DNA of 64,000 nucleotides, from assembly GCF_009857135.1 (NCBI RefSeq), contig NZ_CP047318.1:5952001-6016000 (forward strand), read 5' to 3'. Positions within the stretch are counted from its first letter, which is position 1. Each line of letters starts with the position of its first letter. The stretch comes from Streptomyces sp. HM190 (GTDB lineage: Bacteria > Actinomycetota > Actinomycetes > Streptomycetales > Streptomycetaceae). Of the stretch, positions 56,932-64,000 are shown piece after piece. The notes under the pieces were generated by a model. The model did no database searches and was not told where the DNA came from. It worked only from the letters and a program-made list of their open reading frames with translations. Both the position numbers and the translations under genes were made by a program.

Positions 56932-59625
56932 ATGGACCCGACGAACCGGGCATCCGACGAGCACGGCCACGACGACGCACAGACACCCGGCAGGCGCCCG
57001 CCCCGCGAGGCACTGTCCCAGGACTTCGACCGGCACGCCCCGGCGCTCGCCCGCACCGTCCAGGTGGTCTCGGGCGACTTCCTGCTCACCGTCAACCCCG
57101 TGGACGGCAGCGAGATAGAGAACTGCCCGCCCGGCGAGCTGCCCGACCGGCCCGGGAAGCACGCCCCGGCCGACCGCGCCGAGATCGACCGCGCCGCCCG
57201 GCCCCCGGCGCCCCCGGGCCCCACCCTGCCGAAGCTGCCCCTGCTCCACCGGGACGACGAGCGGGGACGGCTGGTGCGGCTGCTCGCACGGGGCCGCTCC
57301 GTCCGCCTCACCGGCGCCCCCGGCTCGGGTCGCACCACGCTCCTCGACGCGGTCGCCGCCGACTGCGCCGACCTCGCGCCCGACGGCGTCGTCCGGCTCT
57401 CCGGATTCCGGCGCACCGCGGACGACCTGCTCCACGACCTGTTCGCGACCGTGCACAGCGCGCCCGCGTACCGGCCCGGCCGAGACCAGTTCCTCGCGCT
57501 CGTACGGGAGATCGGCGCGGTCGTGGTCCTGGACGACCTGGAGTTCGGCGGCGCCGAGCTGGACGACCTGCTCGACGCGACCCCTGAGTGCGCCTTCCTG
57601 ATCGCGACCACCCCCGACACGCCCCTGCCGTCGCCCGACGCCCCCCTGGAGGAGATCGTCCTCGGCGGCTTCGACCGGGCGGGCAGCGAGGACCTGCTGG
57701 AGCGCGCCGTCGGACGCGACCTCACCGAGGACGAGTCGAACTGGGCGGGCGACCTCTGGTTCGAGTCGGAAGGGCTGCCCCTGCGGTTCGTCCAGGCCGG
57801 GGCGTTGCTGCGGCAACGGGACCGGCAGCGGGCCGGCGAGGACGCCGTCGACGAGTTCGGGGTCTTCCAGGAGATACCGCCCACCGACGTGCCCCGCGCA
57901 CCGGCCGAGGACGGGCACGACGCACCGCTGCCCTCGCTCGCCGAGGGCGCCGCGCCCGCCGCGCTGCTCGCCTCCCGGCTGAGCGCCTCCGCGCGCGAGA
58001 CCCTGCGCTTCGCCGTCGCCCTCGGTGGCGAGGTCCCGCACCAGGCGCATCTGCCCGCCCTCGTGGGCGACACCCACGCCGACGCCGCCCTCGGCGAGCT
58101 GGTCGGCTGCGCCCTGGTCACCCCGGTCGGCGCGCGCTACCGGCTCGCGGCGGGCGTGCGGACCCAGCTGGAGACCGCCGGATACGGCGACGGCGCCGAG
58201 GACAGGGCCCGTACGGCCGCCCAGCACTACGCCTGGTGGGCCGGGCATCCCTCGGTCACCCCCGAGCGGGTCTCCGCCGAGGCGGACGCCCTGCTCGCCG
58301 CGCTCGCCACCCTCGGGCCGCGCACCGAGCCCTCCGGGGACGAGGAGGGCAGCGCCGCGGTGCGGCTCGCCCGGCAGGCGGCGCCCGCGTTCGCGGCGGC
58401 CCTGAACTGGCACGCCTGGGAGCGGGCGCTCCGGGCGGGCGTCGAGGCGGCCCGCCTCGCCGAGGAGACCGGCGAGCAGGCGTACTTCCGCCACGAGCTG
58501 GGTGTCCTCGCGCTGTGCCGTGGCCGGCTGGACGAGGCCCACGCCGAACTGGAGGCGTCCATCGGGCTGCGCGGCGTTCTCGCCGACAAGCGCGGCACCG
58601 TCGCCGGCCGCAGGGCCCTCGCCCTGGTCGCCGACCGCTCCGGGGCGACCCCGCCCGGCGGGCGCACGGCGGCGGGGGAGGAGGTGCCCGGCGCCCGGCA
58701 CGAGGAGCCGGCCGCCCCGCACGGCGGTGTGCCCTCCGGGTACGTCCCGGCCGCCTTCGGCGCGGTCGCCGGCCCCGCCCCGTCCACGGGCGAGTCCACC
58801 CTCGTCACCGACCGCCAGGGCACCGGCTCCGCCGCGCACCGGGCCGGTGTGCTCAAGGGGTTCGTCGGCGGCGCCCGGCGCAACCTGGTGGCCGCGGGCG
58901 CGGGCGCCCTGCTCGCCGCCGTGCTCGGCACCGTGGTGACCCTCGGCGCGACCTCCGACCGGAACGCCACCCCGGCCGAGCGGATCGGCGTCAACCCCTC
59001 CGCCAGCGAGGGTGCCGACGACGGCGGCCTCGACGCGGACCGGGCCAAGCAGGGCGAGGGCGACGACGGTCCCGGAGTACTCCCGGAGCCCAGCGACCCC
59101 GGCCCGGACGGAGCCTTCGGCACGGCGGACGACCCGACACCCAGCGAGTCGGCGAAGCCGTCCGAGGACGACGAGCCGTCGCCCTCCGAGTCGTCCGGTT
59201 CGTCGGACGGCGGCACGAGCGACGGTGGCTCCACGGGCGGTTCCGGCAGCGGTTCCGGCGGCGGGACGACCGGCGGCGGGAGCAGCGGAGGGACGACGGG
59301 CGGTGGCGCCGCGGACGGCGGTACGGCCGACGGTGGGACCACGGACGGCCCCACCGGCGGCACCACGGACGGTTCCACCGGGGGCACCACGGACGGCGGG
59401 ACGACCACCGACGGGACGACCACCGGTGGCGCCGCGGACGGCGGTACGGCCGACGGCGGCACCACCGGGGGCACCACGGAGGGCGGGACGACCACCGGCG
59501 GGACGACGGGCGGTGCCGAGGGCGGGACGACAGCCGCGACGACGAGCGGCACCTCGCCGTCCAGCAGCGTCTCCGCGAGCGCGTCGGAGAGCGGCGCCGA
59601 GACGTCCGGCGGCTCCACCTCCTGA
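56932..59625 (+). CDS. large P-loop ATP-binding protein with membrane anchor and repetitive extracellular tail
   Basis: This protein has 897 residues. A Pro-rich N-terminus precedes an AAA/STAND-like NTPase: Walker A LTGAPGSGRTTLLDAV (about 124-139) and Walker B AVVVLDDLEFG (about 196-206). Winged-helix and TPR-like helices follow (about 340-570, ELEASIGLRGVLADKRGTVAGRRALAL region). A single membrane helix near 655-680 (VAAGAGALLAAVLGTVVTLGA) is followed by about 215 residues of Asp/Ser then Gly/Thr repeats (GGTTDG type), presumably outside. It is a conserved streptomycete gene upstream of nucS, role unknown. Confidence 0.8.
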   Translation: MDPTNRASDEHGHDDAQTPGRRPPREALSQDFDRHAPALARTVQVVSGDFLLTVNPVDGSEIENCPPGELPDRPGKHAPADRAEIDRAARPPAPPGPTLPKLPLLHRDDERGRLVRLLARGRSVRLTGAPGSGRTTLLDAVAADCADLAPDGVVRLSGFRRTADDLLHDLFATVHSAPAYRPGRDQFLALVREIGAVVVLDDLEFGGAELDDLLDATPECAFLIATTPDTPLPSPDAPLEEIVLGGFDRAGSEDLLERAVGRDLTEDESNWAGDLWFESEGLPLRFVQAGALLRQRDRQRAGEDAVDEFGVFQEIPPTDVPRAPAEDGHDAPLPSLAEGAAPAALLASRLSASARETLRFAVALGGEVPHQAHLPALVGDTHADAALGELVGCALVTPVGARYRLAAGVRTQLETAGYGDGAEDRARTAAQHYAWWAGHPSVTPERVSAEADALLAALATLGPRTEPSGDEEGSAAVRLARQAAPAFAAALNWHAWERALRAGVEAARLAEETGEQAYFRHELGVLALCRGRLDEAHAELEASIGLRGVLADKRGTVAGRRALALVADRSGATPPGGRTAAGEEVPGARHEEPAAPHGGVPSGYVPAAFGAVAGPAPSTGESTLVTDRQGTGSAAHRAGVLKGFVGGARRNLVAAGAGALLAAVLGTVVTLGATSDRNATPAERIGVNPSASEGADDGGLDADRAKQGEGDDGPGVLPEPSDPGPDGAFGTADDPTPSESAKPSEDDEPSPSESSGSSDGGTSDGGSTGGSGSGSGGGTTGGGSSGGTTGGGAADGGTADGGTTDGPTGGTTDGSTGGTTDGGTTTDGTTTGGAADGGTADGGTTGGTTEGGTTTGGTTGGAEGGTTAATTSGTSPSSSVSASASESGAETSGGSTS
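59200..59540 (+). repeat. in-frame GGTTDGG-type coding repeats
   Basis: Tandem degenerate units with GGCGGGACGAC and GACGGCGGTACGGCC cores encode the Gly/Thr/Asp tail of the NTPase. GGTGGCGCCGCGGACGGCGG occurs twice (59304 and 59425 regions). Confidence 0.7.
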
Positions 59626-59654
59626 GGTTCCGACCACCAGGTCACCCGCCAGGT

Positions 59655-59702
59655 CACGCAGAAGGGGGCGGTCCGTTCCACGGATCCGGCCCCTTCTGCG
59701 TG
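59655..59702. terminator. terminator between convergent NTPase and nucS genes
   Basis: CACGCAGAAGGGG (59655-59667) pairs with CCCCTTCTGCGTG (59690-59702), with an inner TCCGT/ACGGA hairpin. It ends just before the nucS stop and may serve both directions. Confidence 0.8.
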
Positions 59703-59709
59703 AATTGGC

Positions 59710-60390
59710 TCAGAACAGCCGCAGCTTGTCGTCCTCGATACCGCGCAGGGCGTCGTAGTCCAGGACGTGGCAGTCGATGCCCCGGTCGGTCGCCAGCACC
59801 CGGGCCTGGGGCTTGATCTCCTGCGCGGCGAAGACGCCGCGGACCGGCGCGAGATGCGGGTCGCGGTTCAGCAGCTCCAGGTAGCGGGTGAGCTGCTCGA
59901 CGCCGTCGATCTCGCCGCGCCGCTTGATCTCCACCGCGACGGTCGCGCCCGCCGCGTCCCGGCACAGGATGTCCACCGGGCCGATGGCCGTCATGTACTC
60001 ACGGCGGATGAGGGTGTAGCCCTCGCCCAGGGTCTCGATGCGGTCGGCGAGCAGCTCCTGGAGATGCGCCTCCACCCCGTCCTTGATCAGACCGGGGTCG
60101 ACACCCAACTCGTGCGAGGAGTCGTGGAGGACCTCCTCCATGGTGATGATGAGCTTCTCGCCCGCCTTGTTGATGACGGTCCACAGGCCGGGCGTGCCGT
60201 CGGAGGACGCGGCGTCCTCCTTCAAGGTGCACGGCGGCGACATCCAGTTGAGGGGCTTGTAGGCCCGGTCGTCCGCGTGGATCGAGACGCTGCCGTCCGC
60301 CTTCACCAGGATCAGACGGGGGGCCGAGGGGAGGTGGGCGGTGAGCCGGCCCGCGTAGTCGACGGAGCAGCGGGCAATGACGAGACGCAT
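59710..60390 (-). CDS. nucS: endonuclease NucS (EndoMS), mismatch repair
   Basis: This 226-residue protein has an N-terminal DNA-binding half ([16 protein letters not shown]) and a C-terminal RecB-like nuclease with GPVDILCRD (Asp) and VAVEIKRRG (ExK). NucS replaces MutSL in actinobacteria, cutting at mismatches with help from the sliding clamp. ATG 60390 is the family start; the longer frame is not supported. The C-terminus DDKLRLF is the likely clamp-binding tail. Confidence 0.95.
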   Translation of the reverse strand: MRLVIARCSVDYAGRLTAHLPSAPRLILVKADGSVSIHADDRAYKPLNWMSPPCTLKEDAASSDGTPGLWTVINKAGEKLIITMEEVLHDSSHELGVDPGLIKDGVEAHLQELLADRIETLGEGYTLIRREYMTAIGPVDILCRDAAGATVAVEIKRRGEIDGVEQLTRYLELLNRDPHLAPVRGVFAAQEIKPQARVLATDRGIDCHVLDYDALRGIEDDKLRLF

Positions 60391-60720
60391 GGTCGGCAAC
60401 GCTACTCGACGGTGGCGGGTGCGCGCGATTCGACTGCCGTGACGACCTCGTCGACGCCCGTCGCCCTGCGTCACCCCACCTGGTGCGCGCAGGGGGCCGT
60501 CCGCGTCCCGTGGCATGTGCCGCGGTCAACTCCCTTTCGGCATTGGCTGATTGTGGGCGTCTCGTGTGTGGTCGGTGCGCGCAATCTCCTGGTGCGGTCA
60601 CGTTCGGTTGCTTACCGTAGAAACGGGAGGTCGCGAACCGTGCACTCTGCGTGTTCGGTAACGCGAACCCCGACCCTGTCCGTCAACCCCTGTTGTTGTG
60701 GGGGTGCGAGAGGAGTACCC
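60391..60720. promoter_or_regulatory. divergent promoter region nucS / SCO5389-family
   Basis: 330 bases between divergent genes. Both promoters must lie here. CGGTTGCTTACCGTAG (around 60605-60620) is a possible promoter segment for the rightward gene. No operator is evident. Confidence 0.4.
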
Positions 60721-61113
60721 ATGTCGCTCGACGTCTCACCGGCCCTACTCGAACAGGCCGAGCGAGGCGAGGTCGACGAAGCCGCCTTCGTCGACTGCGT
60801 CCGGACCTCCCTGCCCTACGCGTGGGAGATGATCAGCTCCCTGGTGGTCCAGCTGAAGGTCGAAGGCGGAGAGTTCGCCGACAACCAGACGCCCCCGCCG
60901 GACGAGCAGGCGCGCGGACAACTGCTGCGCGCGCTCGCCAGCGACGCGATACGCGGCGCCCTGCAGCGGCACTTCGGTGTACGGCTGGCCTTCCAGAACT
61001 GCCACCGGGTGGCGGTGTTCCCGCTGGACCCGTCCGTGGACGACAGGCTCGCCCGCTTCACCTCGATCCGGGGCCAGCTCCTCAACCAGTCCCCGGAACT
61101 CCGGGACTGCTGA
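60721..61113 (+). CDS. SCO5389-family protein
   Basis: This 130-residue acidic cytoplasmic protein starts MSLDVSPALLEQAERGEVDE. It contains VRTSLPYAWEMISSLV and FAFQNCHRVAVF-like LAFQNCHRVAVFPLD segments that match the SCO5389 family, a conserved actinobacterial group of unknown function. GAGGAG precedes the ATG. Confidence 0.88.
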   Translation: MSLDVSPALLEQAERGEVDEAAFVDCVRTSLPYAWEMISSLVVQLKVEGGEFADNQTPPPDEQARGQLLRALASDAIRGALQRHFGVRLAFQNCHRVAVFPLDPSVDDRLARFTSIRGQLLNQSPELRDC

Positions 61114-61187
61114 GGCGGTGAGGCAGCACGGCTTGCCGCTCCGACTGGGGGAGGTGCATCAGTAGAGCGGGGCGGCAGGTCACCCGG

Positions 61188-61290
61188 CACGACATGGCAC
61201 CGCACGACATGGCACGGCACCACCTTGCACAACAGCACGGCACCACTTGGCACGGCACGGCACAGCTCCACTTGGCACGGCACGGAACGG
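61188..61290. repeat. degenerate GGCACGGCAC-type tandem repeats
   Basis: The region repeats CACGACATGGCAC and CACTTGGCACGGCACGG units. CCACTTGGCACGGCACGG occurs at 61243-61260 and 61268-61285. It is non-coding, between the SCO5389-family gene and the end of the oxidoreductase gene. Confidence 0.65.
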
Positions 61291-61291
61291 C

Positions 61292-62320
61292 TCAGCCGAG
61301 GTGAGGCAGCACCTCGGCACCGAGTCGCCGTACGTTCTCCTCCGTCGCCGTCAGATCGCCGGAGCCCTCGACGAGCAGGGCGAAGCGCGAGATGCCCGTA
61401 CGCTCGCTCGTCGCCGCGAGCCGGTCCACGCACAGCCGCGGCGTCCCCACCGGGTGCAGCCCGCAGAGCAGTTCGGTGTACGCCACCGGGTCCCGCATGG
61501 CGCGGGCGCGGCCGTCGACGGTCACATGGGCCTCCAGCCCCTGCTTGAGCCAGCCCGGCATCGCCTTGGTGAGCGCCTCCACGGCGTCCGTGCGCCGGTC
61601 CGCGATCTGGCAGACGCCCGCCGACACATGGGCCGCGCCGGCGATCTCCTCCGCCGACCGGCCCGCGGCCCGGGCATAGGTGCGCCACATCGCCACCATC
61701 TCCGCCTTCTCCTCGTCCCCGACGTGCATCCCGAGGAGCATCGACAGCCCCCGCTCGGCCGCCAGCCGTACGCTCGCCGGTGAGGTGCAGGCGACCACCA
61801 CCTCGGGGCCGGGCGACTCGTCCAGGTCCTGCGAGGGCCTCGGGACCACGGGGACCTCGCGGAAGCTGAATCGTTCCCCCGAGGCCGAGACCGAGGGTTC
61901 CCGCAGCCAGCGCAGCAGCAGATCGAGAGATTCCGGGAACCCCTCCTCGTACGCCCCCAGTCCGGCGCCGAAGACCTCCAGGTCCACCCAGGGGCCGCCG
62001 CGTCCGACGCCCAGCGAGAAGCGTCCCCCTGACGTCACGTGCAGCAGGGCGGCCTGCTCGCCCAGGGCGACGGGGTGGACGGTGGGCAGCACGCTGACGG
62101 CGGTGCCGACGCGGATCCGCCGGGTGCGCCCCAGCAGCAACGCGGCGAGGGTGATCGCCGACGGGCACGTCCCGTACGGCACGAAGTGGTGCTCGGCCAG
62201 CCAGACCGAGTCGAGTCCGGCCTCCTCGGCCACGTCCGCGGTCCGTACCGCCCGGTGGAGAGCCTCTCCCTGCCCCTGGCCGGGGAACTGGGCTCCCAGT
62301 ACAAATGTTCCTACACGCAT
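61292..62320 (-). CDS. LLM-class flavin-dependent oxidoreductase
   Basis: This 342-residue luciferase-like (bacterial luciferase/F420) TIM barrel has VWLAEHHFVPYG, VGTAVSVLPTVHPVALGEQAALL and GRFSLGVGRGG. Substrate and whether it uses FMN or F420 cannot be told. ATG 62320 is the family-like start. The gene stands alone. Confidence 0.9.
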   Translation of the reverse strand: MRVGTFVLGAQFPGQGQGEALHRAVRTADVAEEAGLDSVWLAEHHFVPYGTCPSAITLAALLLGRTRRIRVGTAVSVLPTVHPVALGEQAALLHVTSGGRFSLGVGRGGPWVDLEVFGAGLGAYEEGFPESLDLLLRWLREPSVSASGERFSFREVPVVPRPSQDLDESPGPEVVVACTSPASVRLAAERGLSMLLGMHVGDEEKAEMVAMWRTYARAAGRSAEEIAGAAHVSAGVCQIADRRTDAVEALTKAMPGWLKQGLEAHVTVDGRARAMRDPVAYTELLCGLHPVGTPRLCVDRLAATSERTGISRFALLVEGSGDLTATEENVRRLGAEVLPHLG

Positions 62321-62543
62321 GGCACTTCCTGCTTCCTCGGCTCCTGCTCGGGAGCTCCCCCACCCGGCATAACCCTCTGACACGTGACGAAGACACGGCC
62401 TGGCGGCGAGATTTGCCGATTGTCTGCAGAATGCTGGGAGCGGAGGCGCGTTCTGAGGTGATTGGTGCCGTACGCGTGCCCCCGTCGGGCCCGCGTAGGC
62501 TGGATGCGAACCCTGCTCCCTGTATAGCCCCGTGAGGTGTCCC

Positions 62544-62885
62544 GTGTCCCCGCGTCGCAACCGTCCCAAGGGCGATGGCCGGTCGGGTCCGTCGGCTCGG
62601 AGCGCCGACGACGACCGTTCGGGCCGGTACGGCGGCTGGCAGTCCAGCGAACCCTGGCAGGGCGAGGAGTGGAGCGTGCGCCATGTGGCGGGCGCGAGCG
62701 CGGCGGGCAAGACCTACCGGTGCCCCGGCTGCGACCAGATGATCCCCTCCGGGGTCCCGCACGTCGTGGCCTGGCCCGAGCACTCGGGCGTCGACGAACG
62801 GCGCCACTGGCACAAGGCCTGCTGGAACGCGAAGGACCGCCGCACCACGCGGGTGCAGCGGTCCCGTAACGCGCCGAGGTTCTGA
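62544..62885 (+). CDS. small protein with zinc-ribbon-like motif
   Basis: This 113-residue hydrophilic protein has a disordered basic N-terminus (SPRRNRPKGDGRS), then YRCPGCDQMI with a later HKACW that could bind zinc (Cys-x2-Cys ... His-x2-Cys). Start GTG 62544 with GAGG upstream. In Streptomyces it is sometimes labelled ATP/GTP-binding, but I see no P-loop. Function unknown. Confidence 0.82.
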   Translation: MSPRRNRPKGDGRSGPSARSADDDRSGRYGGWQSSEPWQGEEWSVRHVAGASAAGKTYRCPGCDQMIPSGVPHVVAWPEHSGVDERRHWHKACWNAKDRRTTRVQRSRNAPRF

Positions 62886-62913
62886 GCGCCGACTCCGGGC
62901 GCCCGCCCGGCGG

Positions 62914-63783
62914 TTACACGTCGCGCTTCTCCAACAGGACGAACGCCCCGGCGAACGCGGCGGCCACCAGACCCAGCATGATCCACAGCGGGTCCCACCC
63001 GGACGGGGCGGAGGCGCCCAGCTCGGCACCGTAGAAGACGCCGAGCTGGCTCGGGATCGAGTAGTTGAGCAGGAACTCCTGCACGTCCCGCAGCGACTCC
63101 GCGAACATGAAGATCGCGATGACCAGCGGCGCGAGGAACACGCCCAGCATGATGGTGATCGCGCCCGCCGAGTGGCGGATCAGCGAGCCGACGAGCAGCG
63201 ACAGCAGGCCGAACAGCGCGAGGAACAGACTCACGCCGACGGTCGCCTTCAGCCACTCCTCACCGCTCGGGTCCCCCGCGTTGCTGCCCTCCAGGATCGC
63301 CACCTGGAGGAAGGCGACCAGCGAGGTGCCCGCGAGGGTGATCGTGAACGCGAGTCCGAAGAACACGATGGCCTTGGCGGCCAGCACCCGGCTGCGGCTC
63401 GGGCACGCGGTCAGCGTGGTCCGGATCATGCCGGTGCCGTACTCGGAGGCGGTGGTCAGCACGCCGAGCGTGATCATGCAGACGCTGCCGATCATCACCC
63501 CGAACAGGCCGAGCCCCAGGGGGGACTCACCCTCCAGGTTCATGTCCGCGGACGCGGCGATCACGGCGAACAGCAGACCGAGGCCGAGCAGCAGGAAGAC
63601 GAAGACACCCAGTGTCCACATCGTCGAGCGCACGGACTTGATCTTCGTCCACTCGGAGACGATCGCGTGTCCGAGGTGCGTGCGCACCACCGGGATCGGC
63701 GAGGTGTACGACGTGCCCGGCGCGCCCTGCCAGGGGCCGGCGGGTGGCTGCTGCGGGGCGAGTTGCGGCTGGGGCGTGCTCAT
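62914..63783 (-). CDS. ABC transporter permease
   Basis: This 289-residue protein has a Pro/Gln-rich N-terminus and six membrane helices (ABC2_membrane_2/5 type): VRSTMWTLGVFVFLLLGLGLL, MIGSVCMITLGVLTTASEYGTGMIRTTLTA, and so on. SEYGTGMIRTTL is typical of permeases that pair with a C-terminally extended ATPase. The start overlaps the end of the ATPase gene (ATGA). Confidence 0.9.
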   Translation of the reverse strand: MSTPQPQLAPQQPPAGPWQGAPGTSYTSPIPVVRTHLGHAIVSEWTKIKSVRSTMWTLGVFVFLLLGLGLLFAVIAASADMNLEGESPLGLGLFGVMIGSVCMITLGVLTTASEYGTGMIRTTLTACPSRSRVLAAKAIVFFGLAFTITLAGTSLVAFLQVAILEGSNAGDPSGEEWLKATVGVSLFLALFGLLSLLVGSLIRHSAGAITIMLGVFLAPLVIAIFMFAESLRDVQEFLLNYSIPSQLGVFYGAELGASAPSGWDPLWIMLGLVAAAFAGAFVLLEKRDV

Positions 63784-64000
63784 CGGGCGTCCTCGGACTT
63801 GGTCAGGTCGACATCGGCGGCGGGCGCGGGGGCGGCGGCCGGCGCGGCGGGGGTGGCGGCCGGCTGTGCGGGAGCCGGTGCGGCGGGCGCGGCGGCCGGC
63901 TGGGCCGGGGCCTGGGCCGCGGGGGCCTGGGGCGCGGCCTGGGCGTACGGGTTCGGCTGTGCCGCGCCCGGCGCCGGGGCGGGCGCGGCACCGGGCACCG
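63780..64000 (-). CDS. C-terminal tail of ABC transporter ATP-binding protein (partial)
   Basis: The frame runs off the right edge of the window. Only the Ala/Pro-rich tail (PNPYAQAAPQAPAAQ ... DVDLTKSEDAR) is visible. Such tails are seen in streptomycete ATPases paired with this permease class. The identification rests on coupling to the permease gene. Confidence 0.7.
   Translation of the reverse strand, partial: VPGAAPAPAPGAAQPNPYAQAAPQAPAAQAPAQPAAAPAAPAPAQPAATPAAPAAAPAPAADVDLTKSEDAR

Noticed and set aside
59200-59540. repeats resembling a CRISPR array
   Set aside because: Units are degenerate, in frame, without unique spacers, and encode a Gly/Thr tail.
56923-59637. 904-residue minus-strand frame opposite the large NTPase gene
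   Set aside because: Antisense of the Gly/Thr repeats; no start signal or recognisable domain.

Overview
The window is high-GC actinobacterial DNA, almost certainly from a Streptomyces chromosome. The conserved gene order supports this: lysA-hom-thrC-thrB-rho, rpmE-prfA-prmC, the atpIBEFHAGDC operon, nucS, and a DasR-type chitinase promoter. GTG and TTG starts are common. The sequence falls into two parts: an integrated mobile element on the left (about 547-17869) and conserved chromosome on the right (about 17828-64000).

Part 1 is an actinomycete integrative and conjugative element (AICE, pSAM2/SLP1 type) inserted in the 3' half of a tRNA-Arg(CCG) gene. The intact tRNA lies at the right end (17828-17899, minus strand). 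A 47-bp core repeat marks both ends (547-593 and 17823-17869), inside a longer 143-bp direct repeat that also carries the tRNA terminator. From right to left the backbone is integrase, Xis, rolling-circle RepSA-like initiator, three small Spd-type transfer proteins, a DUF2637 protein, an FtsK/TraSA-type DNA translocase, an SCO3933-family regulator, then a regulatory block (PP2C-like phosphatase, HTH protein, RsbW-like ATPase, XRE/DUF5753 regulator). The XRE regulator is split by a 943-bp IS5-family insertion sequence with a TA target duplication. Palindromes of the type CTGTCTAG-N4-CTAGACAG sit in front of several of these genes and look like an element-wide operator set. The left arm (971-6368) is a cargo island of visibly lower GC (one 60-base line of the kinase gene counts 52%). 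It holds a PD-(D/E)XK-type nuclease-like protein, a divergent helical DUF5677-like protein, a soluble Hanks-type Ser/Thr kinase, and, 21 bp after the kinase, a DUF262 protein whose C-terminal HNH domain appears to have lost its histidines. This layout fits a phage-defence cassette, and the kinase/DUF262 pair is my best candidate for an undescribed system.

Part 2 is chromosomal. After the tRNA come a receiver-only response regulator, the ArgS-related protein NrtL, lysine/threonine biosynthesis (lysA, hom, thrC, thrB), rho, a trypsin/FG-GAP exoprotease, an LCP-family cell-wall ligase, and translation genes (rpmE, prfA, prmC, tsaC-type). A phosphatase-like protein lacking its nucleophilic Cys, glyA and a WecA/TagO-like lipid-linked sugar transferase follow, then the complete F1Fo ATP synthase operon. 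The rest comprises a DUF2550 protein, a GH18 chitinase, a two-component system, a PduO-type adenosyltransferase, an ABC exporter with a divergent TetR regulator, a 3-hydroxybutyryl-CoA dehydrogenase, a STAS protein, a large NTPase with a repetitive extracellular tail, nucS, an SCO5389-family protein, a luciferase-like oxidoreductase, a zinc-ribbon-like protein, and an ABC-2 transporter that runs off the right edge.
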